Positions 1 to 9,198 of a stretch of DNA of 64,000 bases are shown in pieces. The DNA comes from Bradyrhizobium sp. 199 (GTDB taxonomy: Bacteria; Pseudomonadota; Alphaproteobacteria; Rhizobiales; Xanthobacteraceae). Numbering within the stretch: the stretch's first letter is position 1; each line of letters starts with the position of its first letter. The position numbers and the translations under genes are program-made. The notes below the pieces were generated by a model, which was not told where the DNA came from, did not search any database, and saw nothing but the letters and a program-made list of their open reading frames with translations. The stretch spans positions 992,001-1,056,000 of the forward strand of contig NZ_JADPJI010000005.1 in NCBI RefSeq assembly GCF_023073355.1, in the 5' to 3' direction.

Positions 1-2
1 GC

Positions 3-602
3 GGCGAGGGCAAGGTCACGCTCAGCGACCTCCGTTCCAATTCCTGGGAGGACGCGGCCGGCAAGAGCTACCGCTTCAAGATCGAGACGCGCATGAATGA
101 GGCGGATGCCGGCCGGGTCGACGGCTCGGCCGAGCGCGACGGCGACCACATCAACGTCAAGCTGAAGCTGCCGGCGCCGAAGAGTTTCACCCTCGACGGC
201 AAGATCGTGTTTCCGACCGAGCAGATCCAGCGCATCATCGCGGCAGCCAACGAAGGCAAGTCGCTGCTCGAGCTCTCCGTCTATGACGGCTCCGACGACG
301 GCCAGAAGGTCTACAACACGCTGACTGTGATCGGCCAGCCGATCCCCCCTGACCGCGCCGGCTCGCCGGATCCGTCAACCTCCGACGAGCACATGAAATC
401 GCTCAAGCGCTGGCCGGTCACCGTCAGCTATTTCGACCGCGACGCCCAGCAGAAAGAGGGCGAGCAGACGCCGGTCTACGCGATGGCGTTCGAGCTTTAC
501 GAGAACGGCGTCTCGCGCCAGCTCGTGCTCGATTACAACGATTTCGTGATTTCGGGCGCGATGGGCAAGTTCGACGTCAAGGACAGCAAGCCCTGTAATT
601 GA
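3..602 (+). CDS. eipB: EipB-family (DUF1849) cell envelope integrity protein, 5' truncated
   Basis: The reading frame is open from the first bases of the window, so the start codon and signal peptide lie upstream; about 199 C-terminal residues are present. The visible part has the alternating beta-strand pattern of DUF1849/EipB, including a segment reading LRSNSWEDAAGKSYRFK and a late TPVYAMAFELYENGVSRQLV stretch, and it ends in a conserved-looking Pro-Cys. Family members are periplasmic beta-spiral proteins needed for envelope integrity in Brucella. Nothing here shows the signal sequence, so location is inferred from the family. A palindromic repeat follows the stop directly. Confidence 0.85.
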   Translation, partial: GEGKVTLSDLRSNSWEDAAGKSYRFKIETRMNEADAGRVDGSAERDGDHINVKLKLPAPKSFTLDGKIVFPTEQIQRIIAAANEGKSLLELSVYDGSDDGQKVYNTLTVIGQPIPPDRAGSPDPSTSDEHMKSLKRWPVTVSYFDRDAQQKEGEQTPVYAMAFELYENGVSRQLVLDYNDFVISGAMGKFDVKDSKPCN

Positions 603-611
603 GGGTTTTTC

Positions 612-711
612 TTTCTCTCGTCATTGCGAGCGAAGCGAAGCAATTCAGACTATTCCCACGGTGGCAGTCTTGATTGCTTCGTCGCTTTGCTCCTCGCAAT
701 GACGAAAGAGA
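612..711. repeat. Palindromic intergenic repeat (GTCATTGCGAG family)
   Basis: Long imperfect inverted repeat: the left arm contains CTCGTCATTGCGAGCGAAGC and the right arm ends CTCGCAATGACGAAAGAG. A second member of the same family lies at 32394-32477. It fills the gap between eipB and ridA and could fold into a long hairpin that also acts as a transcription stop. Confidence 0.8.
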
Positions 712-783
712 TGTTGCGGGCTAGCCCTTAGCGCGCTGTACGGCTACGCTCCCACCCAAGGACAAAACCTCCGGGAGGCAACC

Positions 784-1185
784 ATGCCCAAGCTCGATCA
801 TCTTCGCCCCAGCGGCCTGCATCACAACCCCGCTTATTCCCACGTCGTGACGGCGACCGGTGCGCGGACCATCTACATCTCCGGCCAGGTGTCGGTGGAT
901 GAAGAGGGGCGCATCGTCGGCGAGGGCGATATTGCTGCACAGACGACGCAGGTGATGCAAAATCTCGGGCATGCGTTGAAGGCGGCGGGCGCGAGCTACG
1001 CCAACATCGTCAAGATCACGACCTTCGTCGTGAACTACAAGCCGGAGCTGCGCCCCCTCATCGGCAAGGCCCGCTCCGCCTTTTTCGAAGGCATGGAGCC
1101 GCCCGCATCTACGCTCGTCGGCGTTTCCGCTCTGGCCGCGCCGGAATGGCTGATTGAGATCGAGGCGGTGGCGGTCGCGGATTGA
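784..1185 (+). CDS. RidA family (YjgF/YER057c/UK114) protein
   Basis: 133 residues, the usual size of a RidA-fold protein. Visible family features are the early HNPAYSHVV segment, TIYISGQVSVDEEG, and the C-terminal PPASTLVGVSALAAPEWLIE block, where RidA proteins place the active-site region at the trimer interface. RidA enzymes hydrolyse reactive enamine/imine intermediates; RidA subfamilies differ in substrate and this one is not assigned. The GGGAGG ribosome binding site lies just before the ATG. It stands alone between two palindromic repeats. Confidence 0.9.
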   Translation: MPKLDHLRPSGLHHNPAYSHVVTATGARTIYISGQVSVDEEGRIVGEGDIAAQTTQVMQNLGHALKAAGASYANIVKITTFVVNYKPELRPLIGKARSAFFEGMEPPASTLVGVSALAAPEWLIEIEAVAVAD

Positions 1186-1195
1186 GGTGACTGTA

Positions 1196-1224
1196 GGATG
1201 GGTAGAGCGAAGCGAAACCCATCC
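1196..1224. repeat. Short hairpin repeat after ridA
   Basis: GGATGGGT and ACCCATCC form a perfect 8-bp stem around a loop containing AGAGCGAAGCGAA. It sits just past the RidA stop and may terminate ridA transcription, although no T-run follows. Confidence 0.5.
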
Positions 1225-1254
1225 TTCTGTTGCACGGAAGGAGCTTGACCCGTC

Positions 1255-1648
1255 CTACGCGGAGCTCGCCTTCAGGACCGCCATTGCCTCGTCGGCCCTT
1301 TCCGCCGGCACAAACAGGTGATCGTGATAGAAGCCCGACACGGCGTTCACGCTGATGCCGTTCGGCAAGACGTGAGGTGACGGCCGCCAGAAAGCCTACC
1401 GCATCGAGTGCGGAGTGGATCGTCAGAGTGATCAGGCGCGAGGCACATTCGTAGCGCAAGCCTGCCGCTTCGGCCGCTTCGCGGGGGATCACGAGCGTGT
1501 TGCCTTCCTGCTCGCGAAACGTCAGCAGCGGATTGAGTCCCGTAGGAATCGTCTCACTTGCCGGGATCGTGCAAAAGACGAAGATGCCGGGCCGAATGTC
1601 CGGCTTCAGCTTTCCCAAGAGAGTGGCGAGGTCGCGTTCACCCGTCAT
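1255..1648 (-). pseudogene. ACT-domain protein, broken by a frameshift
   Basis: The first about 90 residues (TGERDLATLLGKLKPDI, then PLLTFREQEGNTLVIPREAA, then ALDAVGFLAAVTSRL) match the N-terminal part of a small ACT-domain protein. At about 1355-1380 this frame turns to nonsense, while the neighbouring frame continues with GISVNAVSGFYHDHLFVPAE and ADEAMAVLKASSA and stops at 1255-1257. One base lost or gained explains the break. The start overlaps the dinB stop, so it was the last gene of the DUF3572-dinB operon. It could be a true pseudogene or a sequencing error. Confidence 0.75.
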
Positions 1649-2937
1649 CACTCCTGCGCCTTCTGAGGTCCTTCATACGCGATGCCGCGGATCACGGCGG
1701 CGCTGCCAAATTTTTTGCGCAAGCTGTCCACCGCGCGTTCGGCGTGGGCGGCACGGCGGTCGAGCATGTCGGTGTCGTCGCGGACCGAGCCGTCGCGCAG
1801 TGCACTGACGCCGGCGCCCATCAGGCGGAAGGCGGTGCCGTCGATCTCTTTCGCCAGCATCTCGCGACAGATCGCAAAGATCTTGGCGGCGAGCTGGGTC
1901 GGGGCGGCGATGGACTGCGAACGGGTGCGCTGGCGGAAATCGGCCGTCTTCAGCTTCAGCGTGACGGTCGAGCCGGCGAGCTCGCCGCTCTTGAGCCGCG
2001 ACGACGTCTTTTCGCACAGCCGCCACAAGATCTTCTCCAGCGTCGCGAAGTCGCGGATATCGGCCTCGAAGGTGGTTTCGCTGGAAATCGTCTTGGCGCC
2101 CCGATCAGGCTCGACGCGGCGGTCGTCGATGCCGCGCGCGAGCCGCCACAGCCTGCGGCCGTCGCTCGGAAACTGCCGCATCATCTCGATCTCGTCGGCC
2201 TTCTGCAGATCCGCGATGATGCGGAAGCCGCGCTGCACGAGGCGCTCCTGCGTAGCCGGGCCGACGCCAAAGATGAAGCCGACCGGCTTATCCGCCAGCA
2301 TCGTCAGTGCTTCCTCCCGGTCGAGCGTGGCAAAGCCGCGCGGCTTGTCGAGGTCGGAGGCGATCTTGGCCAAAAACTTGTTGCAGGACAGGCCGACCGA
2401 GACGGAGATGCCGATGTTGCGCTCGACGTCGCGGGCAAAGCGCGCCAGCACCTTTGCCGGGATCATGCCGTGCACCCGTTCCGTGCCGGAGAGGTCGAGG
2501 AAGGCCTCGTCGATCGAGAGCGGCTCCACCTGCGGCGTCAGCGCCTGCATGGCCTGGCGCACCTCGCGGCCGACGCGGACGTACTTCGCCATATCCGGCG
2601 GGATTACGGTCGCATGCGGACAGGCGTCCAACGCCTTGAACATCGGCATCGCGGAGCGCACGCCATAGGTGCGCGCGATATAGCAGGCGGCCGACACCAC
2701 GCCGCGCTTGCCGCCGCCGATGATGACGGGCTTGTCGGCGATATCGGGGTTATCCCGCTTCTCGACTGTCGCGTAGAAGGCGTCGCAGTCGATATGCGCG
2801 ATGTTCAGCGTAGACAGCGCCCGGTGGCGCACGAGGCGAGGGGAACCGCAGGCCGAGCAGCGCCGCACACCCATGTCCAGATCGGCCAGACAATCCCGGC
2901 AGAAGCAGCGGGGCCCGGCCGGGTCGGGGCTGGTCAC
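1648..2937 (-). CDS. dinB: DNA polymerase IV (Y-family translesion polymerase)
   Basis: 429 residues. After a short cysteine-rich head (CxxC pairs at about 13/16 and 27/30, a possible zinc knuckle seen in rhizobial DinB proteins), the Y-family core begins at HIDCDAFYATVEK, with metal-binding Asp at about 50, and continues with the second catalytic motif PLSIDEAFLDLSG. Little-finger sequences follow (TISSETTFEADI, VTLKLKTADF). It performs error-prone bypass synthesis at stalled forks. It overlaps DUF3572 by 4 bases upstream and the ACT-domain pseudogene downstream, so the three form one transcription unit. Confidence 0.95.
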   Translation of the reverse strand: MTSPDPAGPRCFCRDCLADLDMGVRRCSACGSPRLVRHRALSTLNIAHIDCDAFYATVEKRDNPDIADKPVIIGGGKRGVVSAACYIARTYGVRSAMPMFKALDACPHATVIPPDMAKYVRVGREVRQAMQALTPQVEPLSIDEAFLDLSGTERVHGMIPAKVLARFARDVERNIGISVSVGLSCNKFLAKIASDLDKPRGFATLDREEALTMLADKPVGFIFGVGPATQERLVQRGFRIIADLQKADEIEMMRQFPSDGRRLWRLARGIDDRRVEPDRGAKTISSETTFEADIRDFATLEKILWRLCEKTSSRLKSGELAGSTVTLKLKTADFRQRTRSQSIAAPTQLAAKIFAICREMLAKEIDGTAFRLMGAGVSALRDGSVRDDTDMLDRRAAHAERAVDSLRKKFGSAAVIRGIAYEGPQKAQE

Positions 2938-3245
2938 GGCACCTCGCGCTCCCAGGAGCGGTCGCCGAGCGCGTCGCCGAGGACCTGCCGCGCTGCGGCA
3001 ACGTTGGTCGGGTGCAGCTCCGCGGAGCTGGCAAAGGCCTTCGCAGTGGCGTCATCGCGCAGCACGAAGTCGAGGACGCTGAGCAGGAAATTGGGGTCCG
3101 CAGCGGCATTGCGCAGGGTCTCAGGACCGACCCCCGTCTCGGCCAGAAACAGGCCCAGCCGCTCGGGCTCGCTCGCGACGAAGGACAGAGCCTGAATTGC
3201 AACGATTTCAGCGACTTCGCGAGGGTTGTGAACAGGCTTTTTCAA
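2934..3245 (-). CDS. DUF3572 family protein
   Basis: 103 residues, all-helical in appearance, with the family features ALSFVASEPERLGLFLAETG and NPNFLLSVLDF-like text (here DPNFLLSVLDFVLRDD). Function is unknown; the family is largely confined to alphaproteobacteria and is commonly found just upstream of dinB. Its stop overlaps the dinB start by 4 bases, implying translational coupling. The start at 3245 faces the divK promoter region. Confidence 0.85.
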   Translation of the reverse strand: MKKPVHNPREVAEIVAIQALSFVASEPERLGLFLAETGVGPETLRNAAADPNFLLSVLDFVLRDDATAKAFASSAELHPTNVAAARQVLGDALGDRSWEREVP

Positions 3246-3487
3246 GGGGGCGGTTTGCCTTTCCGTTAACTTTCGGTGTCTACTTTGGAGTCATCATGCC
3301 CGAGTCTCGTCCGTAAGTCTTCCGACCCCAGGCAAGCAACTGGAAACCACATCGCAGAAAGTCGCCCCTCGGGTTTAACGAAACTCAAGCGAATCTGAGG
3401 CTAGTTTGAATCCAGTTTTCGAAGCGCCGGCGAGCGGCGCCTGAGGCGTCACATGTATGGGTCCTTCGGACCAATCAGGAGGGCGGG

Positions 3488-3853
3488 ATGGCTAAGACCG
3501 TCCTGATCGTGGAAGACAACGAGCTCAACATGAAGCTCTTCCGCGACCTGTTGGAGGCGCACGGCTACCAGACCTCCGGCACCAGCAACGGCTACGAGGC
3601 GCTCGACCTCGTTCGCAAGATGCGGCCCGACCTCGTGCTGATGGATATCCAGCTGCCGCAGGTCTCGGGCCTGGAGGTGACGCGCTGGATCAAGGACGAT
3701 CCGGAGCTGCGCAGTATTCCCGTCGTCGCGGTCACGGCGTTCGCCATGAAGGGCGACGAAGAGCGCATCCGCGAGGGCGGCTGCGAGGCCTATTTGTCCA
3801 AGCCGATCTCGGTCGGCAAATTCATCGAGACGGTCCGGCGTTTCATCGGATAG
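3488..3853 (+). CDS. divK: Single-domain response regulator DivK
   Basis: 121 residues, one receiver domain only: acidic pocket in VEDNE at the N-terminus, phospho-acceptor Asp53 in LVLMDIQLP, conserved Thr in VAVTAFAM and Lys in YLSKPISV. In Caulobacter-type cells DivK is phosphorylated by DivJ/PleC and controls CckA-CtrA, setting polarity and cell-cycle progression. The strong AGGAGGG site lies just upstream, and pleD follows 14 bases later, the classic divK-pleD arrangement. The preceding 240 bases have one TTAA half-site at 3375-3378 but no full CtrA box. Confidence 0.95.
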   Translation: MAKTVLIVEDNELNMKLFRDLLEAHGYQTSGTSNGYEALDLVRKMRPDLVLMDIQLPQVSGLEVTRWIKDDPELRSIPVVAVTAFAMKGDEERIREGGCEAYLSKPISVGKFIETVRRFIG

Positions 3854-3867
3854 GAAGTGAGTTCACA

Positions 3868-5241
<1,374 letters not shown>

Positions 5242-5410
5242 GGGCCGGCTACGCAAAATTGCGAAAACAACCCCATGCACAGTAGCCGGCGCTAACGGAA
5301 TCAACAGCTTACGTCGGGGCCAAAGCGGTTGGTGCAGACCACAACGCCGTTTGACTCGTCGGCCAAAACAGGAGCATCCTGCTAGCATCCCGAACGTCCA
5401 CGAACTCTGC

Positions 5411-5530
5411 TGTCATTCCCGCGAAGGCGGGGAATCCAGTACGCCGCGGCTTCTCCGTATCCAACAACTGTCTCTGGCATACTGGATCACCCGCCCGCCG
5501 TGCGCCATGCGCAGAAGGCGGGTGGGGACA
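5411..5530. repeat. Palindromic repeat in the pleD-tetR gap
   Basis: The 309-base gap between pleD and the TetR gene holds a degenerate inverted repeat: TGTCATTCCCGCGAAGGCGG and GGAATCCAGTA on the left, TACTGGATCACCCGCC and GAAGGCGGGTGGGGACA on the right. No gene is visible in the gap. Both flanking genes run towards it, so it may act as a bidirectional stop. Confidence 0.6.
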
Positions 5531-5550
5531 GCGAACGATGGCGGTAGCTA

Positions 5551-6162
5551 TTACGGCGGCGTGGGTTTGCGCCCGGTCGTAGCCCCCACCGGCTTCGCAT
5601 CCCCCACATCCACGCCGGCATTGCGCAGCAGCACTGTCGCCGCCTCCTTCGCGGCCCGCGCCATCGCGGGGTCATCGCGGACGAGGTCCTGTGCGATCGA
5701 GCCGTCGACCAGCAGCACGAGCTGCGTTGCAAGCGCTTCCGCGTTCGTAACGCCGAGCTCGTTCAGCCGGTCGCGAAACCAGAGGCGGCGGCTTTCCTTG
5801 AAGGCGACCGCGATCTTCTTCACGGCGCGGTCCGCAGGACCGAGCTCGGCGACCGCATTCACGAACGGGCAGCCGCGAAAATCCTTTGCTGCAAACCGCC
5901 GCTCCAGCGAATCGAAGGTGGCGAGGATCTGCTCGGCGGGGGGCTTGTCGGAGGGACGCTGAGCGACGAAGCGGCGTTCCAGATAGGCGGTGATCAGCGC
6001 GTCCTTGGAGGGGAAGTGGTTGTAGAGCGTGCGCTTGGAGATGCCGATCTCGGCCGCGATGGTGTCGACGCCGATCGCGCGAATGCCCTGCAGATAGAAC
6101 AGCTTGTCAGCGGTCTGAAGGATCCGCTCTTTCATCGACTGTGGGGTGGGCGGGGGAGCCAT
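5551..6162 (-). CDS. TetR/AcrR family transcriptional regulator
   Basis: 203 residues from the chosen ATG. An N-terminal helix-turn-helix is evident in GVDTIAAEIGISKRTLYNHF (about 32-51), followed by a typical ligand-binding C-terminal domain (FRGCPFVNAVAEL, LVLLVDGSIAQDL). A longer GTG start at 6219 is open but would lie inside the palindrome at 6215-6230, so the shorter form is preferred. It diverges from an MFS permease and very probably represses it, and itself, through that palindrome; the inducer is unknown. Confidence 0.88.
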   Translation of the reverse strand: MAPPPTPQSMKERILQTADKLFYLQGIRAIGVDTIAAEIGISKRTLYNHFPSKDALITAYLERRFVAQRPSDKPPAEQILATFDSLERRFAAKDFRGCPFVNAVAELGPADRAVKKIAVAFKESRRLWFRDRLNELGVTNAEALATQLVLLVDGSIAQDLVRDDPAMARAAKEAATVLLRNAGVDVGDAKPVGATTGRKPTPP

Positions 6163-6214
6163 GCAGCGGAAACCGTCCTGTTCGCTTGACAGCACCTGCC
6201 ATTCATAGCCTATG

Positions 6215-6230
6215 TACACAGGTCTGTGTA
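6215..6230. promoter_or_regulatory. Probable TetR operator
   Basis: Perfect 7-bp inverted repeat TACACAG-GT-CTGTGTA in the divergent region between the TetR regulator and the MFS permease. Size, symmetry and position fit a TetR-dimer operator controlling both genes. Binding is inferred. Confidence 0.7.
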
Positions 6231-6291
6231 ACCAAAATCAACGGCAAAAGCAGACGACGGTCTTCGCGCCGTGCCCACGAGGGAGAAGAAA

Positions 6292-7530
6292 ATGCCCCTG
6301 CTGCAGGTCCTGCGTCCGACATTGCCCATCCTGATCGGCGCCTCGATCATGCTGACGCTGAGCATGGGGCTGCGGCAGTCGCTCGGCATCTTCATGCAGC
6401 CGCTGACGCATGACATCCACCTTTCGATCTCGGACTTCACGCTGGCGCTCGCGGTGCAAAACCTCGCCTGGGGCTTTCTCCAGCCGCTCGCCGGCGCGAT
6501 GACGGTGCGCTACGGCTTCCGTCCCATCATGATCGTGGGATCGCTGATGTACATCCTCGGTCTCATTCTGATGGCGACCGCGAACGGGCTCGTCAGCATC
6601 ATGATTGGGGCCGGCGTGTTGATCGGGACGTCGCTGGCCTGTACCGCGGCGGCGATCGCGATGTCGGTGGCCGCGCGCGCGGTCCCTGCGACGGTGCGCT
6701 CCACCGTGCTCGGCATCGTTTCCGGCGCGGGCTCGCTCGGCGCGCTGCTGTCAGCGCCGATCGGACAGATGCTCAACGAAGGATTTGGCTGGCGCGTCGG
6801 GCTCGCCGGCTTCGTCGTCATGTCGGTGCTGATGATTCCGGCGGCGTGGTATGCCGGTCGCGTCGATCAGGTGCCGCTGCCGAAGCCGGCGGCCGACGAG
6901 ATCGCCGATGCTACGGCGATGACCGCGGCAAAAACCGCGTTCGGCAACGCGTCATTCGTCGTGATGACCTGCGCCTATCTCGTCTGCGGCATGCAGCTGG
7001 TGTTCCTCACCACGCATCTGCCGTCCTATCTGGCGATCTGCGGTCTCGATCCGATGCTGAGCGCGCAGACGCTCGGCATGATCGGCGGCTTCAACGTGCT
7101 GGGCTCGCTGTTCTTCGGCTGGGCCGGCCAGCGCTGGAACAAGCTGGTGCTGCTCGGCGGCATCTACGTCCTGCGCTCGCTCGCGCTCGCCTGGTACTTC
7201 ATGCTGCCGGCGACGCCGTTCTCGACACTGCTGTTTGGGGCGATCATGGGCTTTTTGTGGATGGGCGTCGGCCCGCTGGTCGCCGGCGCGGTCGCCGAGA
7301 TGTTCGGCCTGCGCTGGCAGGCGATGATCCAGGGCCTTGCGTTCATGAGCCACCAGATCGGCAGCTTCCTCGGCGCCTACGGAGGCGGGGTGCTCTATGA
7401 CGCGCTCGGCTCCTACACCATGGCCTGGCGCATCGGCGTGGCGCTGGGTCTGGCCGGCGGCATCGTGCAGGTCGCGTTCGCGCTGATCAGACCGTCGCAG
7501 CCGCCGGCGCCGGTGTTGGGGACGGCGTAA
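6292..7530 (+). CDS. Major facilitator superfamily transporter
   Basis: 412 residues with about 12 hydrophobic segments. The first helices contain SLGIFMQPLTHDI, and the cytoplasmic loop between helices 2 and 3 has the MFS-like motif AGAMTVRYGFRP. A central hydrophilic loop around DQVPLPKPAADEI separates the two six-helix halves. The ATG at 6292 is chosen because GAGGGAGAAG precedes it; a GTG at 6271 is open. It is an inner-membrane permease of unknown substrate. Its divergent TetR neighbour suggests substrate-inducible efflux or uptake. Confidence 0.88.
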   Translation: MPLLQVLRPTLPILIGASIMLTLSMGLRQSLGIFMQPLTHDIHLSISDFTLALAVQNLAWGFLQPLAGAMTVRYGFRPIMIVGSLMYILGLILMATANGLVSIMIGAGVLIGTSLACTAAAIAMSVAARAVPATVRSTVLGIVSGAGSLGALLSAPIGQMLNEGFGWRVGLAGFVVMSVLMIPAAWYAGRVDQVPLPKPAADEIADATAMTAAKTAFGNASFVVMTCAYLVCGMQLVFLTTHLPSYLAICGLDPMLSAQTLGMIGGFNVLGSLFFGWAGQRWNKLVLLGGIYVLRSLALAWYFMLPATPFSTLLFGAIMGFLWMGVGPLVAGAVAEMFGLRWQAMIQGLAFMSHQIGSFLGAYGGGVLYDALGSYTMAWRIGVALGLAGGIVQVAFALIRPSQPPAPVLGTA

Positions 7531-7696
7531 GGCGGGGAGGGTGCGCGCTTCTGAGCGTCCGCTTGGGACCTTACAGCGGACGCCGCGTCGCCCGGTCGTG
7601 ATCGGCCGCTTCTGACTCAAAGCAGACGTTCCAGGCTCTTGATCGGCCCCTGGGGGCGATCACGGGAACCTTTCATTGTTCCTAAGCTTGTTCTGT

Positions 7697-8269
7697 GTGC
7701 CTGACCAAAACATCATCATAGCGATTGGCTGTTCTCAGGGTGGCGTGGAGGCGCTGATCAGGCTAGTTCAAAAGTTCGATCTTATGTGGCGTGCGAGCAT
7801 TCTCATCACGAGCCATATCGGGCGCAGGGGTTCTTCCTTGCCGCAAGTGCTGCAGCGGCATTCCGAACTCGCGGTTTCGCACGCGCGCAATGACAGCCTG
7901 ATGGTGCCCAATCACATCTACATAGCCCCGCCCGATTATCACCTCTGCACGCTGGGGGACCGGCTCAAGCTGAGCCACGGCCCGACCGAGAATTGGTCCC
8001 GTCCCGCGATAGACCCGATGTTCAGGTCTGTTGCGGGAAGTCATGGTCGAGGCGTCATCGGTATCCTTCTTAGTGGCCGGCTGGATGACGGTGTGAGCGG
8101 GCTCATCGCTATCCAGAGTCAAGGTGGCCAGACCATTGTCCAGAACCCCACAGATGCGCTTGTGCCTGACATGCCGGAAGCAGCTCTGAAACGGATGACA
8201 CCGACTCGTGTCGCTTCAATAAGAGAAATTCCGGGAGCGATAGAATCCTGTGTTGAGGCCCGACGATGA
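7697..8269 (+). CDS. Orphan CheB-type methylesterase domain protein
   Basis: 190 residues, just the CheB esterase domain without a receiver. The catalytic triad is visible: Ser13 in GCSQGG, His40 in LITSHIG, Asp131 in SGRLDDGVSG. CheB esterases remove methyl groups from chemoreceptor glutamates, and lone forms often occur in stress-signalling complexes with CheR and PAS domains. No cheR, receptor or kinase lies nearby, so the target is unknown. The start is uncertain (GTG 7697 preferred over TTG 7676). A GGAAC box at 7665-7669 resembles a general-stress sigma -35 element, but no clear -10 is seen. The next gene overlaps by ATGA. Confidence 0.8.
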   Translation: MPDQNIIIAIGCSQGGVEALIRLVQKFDLMWRASILITSHIGRRGSSLPQVLQRHSELAVSHARNDSLMVPNHIYIAPPDYHLCTLGDRLKLSHGPTENWSRPAIDPMFRSVAGSHGRGVIGILLSGRLDDGVSGLIAIQSQGGQTIVQNPTDALVPDMPEAALKRMTPTRVASIREIPGAIESCVEARR

Positions 8270-8610
8270 CCGGCTACAACATGCAAAGGCCATATACCAT
8301 CACCTGCCCCGAGTGCGGGGGCGCGTTGTTTCCCATGATCGCAGAGCCGGCGCCTCATTTCGAGTGCCACATCGGCCACAAGCTCTCACCCGAGACTATG
8401 ATGGAGTCTCAATTGAAGCGGCTGGAGGTTTCGCTTTCAGCGGTGATGGTGGGCATGAAGGAGCGAGCTGAACTTTGCCGCCAGCTTGAACAAAGTGGCC
8501 TTATACACCGCGAGACAGCAATCAAAATGATCGCGGAAGCAGATGAACGGGCTAGGGAAATGAAGAAGCTACTGGAGTCTTCTTGGCTGCCCATTCCTGC
8601 CGAATTGTAG
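8266..8610 (+). CDS. CheB-associated zinc-knuckle helical domain protein
   Basis: 114 residues. A compact Cys/His knuckle (Cys14 and Cys17 in TCPECGG; Cys34, His35 and His38 in ECHIGHKLS) is followed by a long amphipathic helix pair rich in Glu, Arg and Met. This layout matches the extra C-terminal domain that follows the esterase in many longer CheB proteins. Here it is a separate polypeptide whose ATG overlaps the esterase stop (ATGA), so the two products should be made together and probably associate. Whether the split is native or caused by a frameshift cannot be settled from the sequence. Confidence 0.7.
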   Translation: MTGYNMQRPYTITCPECGGALFPMIAEPAPHFECHIGHKLSPETMMESQLKRLEVSLSAVMVGMKERAELCRQLEQSGLIHRETAIKMIAEADERAREMKKLLESSWLPIPAEL

Positions 8611-8697
8611 ATTCGCTTTCACCCGAGACCATGTCCGCTGATGGCCCGAAGCCGGCTGCAAGAAAGGGGCAGAGTATGTCCGCTCTGCGCACTTAGT

Positions 8698-8960
8698 TCA
8701 GACGTCGACTTGCTCTGCTATTGCAAGCGCATCGGCCACTTCAATTCCCAGGTATCGGCGGTACTGTTGGTGTGTCCCAGAAGCAGCTGCACGGCTCGCA
8801 GGTTGCCCGTGCGCCGATAGATAAGGGTCGCTTTTGTTCGACGGAGCGAATGCGTTCCAAACAGGTGAGGATCCAACCCTATACCGGCCAGCCAGCCCGA
8901 TAATTGACGCGCATATTGCCGAGTGGTCAGGCTGCCCCCGCGCCCTCGACGGCCGGTACT
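8698..8960 (-). pseudogene. Tyrosine recombinase (phage integrase) C-terminal remnant
   Basis: Reading the minus strand from 8960 gives STGRRGRGGSLTTRQYARQ, WLAGIGLDPHLFGTHSLRRT, KATLIYRRTGNLRAVQLL and GHTNST, the C-terminal catalytic region of a rhizobial tyrosine recombinase (Arg in HSLRRT, His in LGHT). The frame then slips by one base, and the normal ending RYLGIEVADALAIAEQVDV continues in the next frame to the stop at 8698. There is an in-frame stop just upstream (8961-8963), and the N-terminal half is missing. It is a dead relic of an integrated element. The sequence from 8961 to 9198 holds no recognisable gene. Confidence 0.8.
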
Positions 8961-9198
8961 TTAGGTCCAATTCGATGGACCAAAGGTCGCAATTTGACCC
9001 AAGCGGAATCGTTGCCCGTCCGCGGTGCGGCTCATGCGGCCCCAATAGGGATCGTTCCGGCCAGCCGCGTAGGCGGCCACAGGATCGGATCATCGAGCGA
9101 ACTGGCTTTGGCACTGCATTCGTTCTAAGCTCTGCGTTGACGCCGAAGGCGAAGCAACTCGTCGAAGCGCGAACAAAAAAAGCACAGGGGGGATCATC

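Noticed and set aside
1558..3195. 545-codon plus-strand frame opposite dinB
   Set aside because: Antisense to dinB and DUF3572; the sequence has no domain and starts inside the ACT-domain relic.
3375..3389. CtrA box upstream of divK
   Set aside because: TTAA is followed seven bases later by CAAG rather than TTAA, so only a half-site is present.
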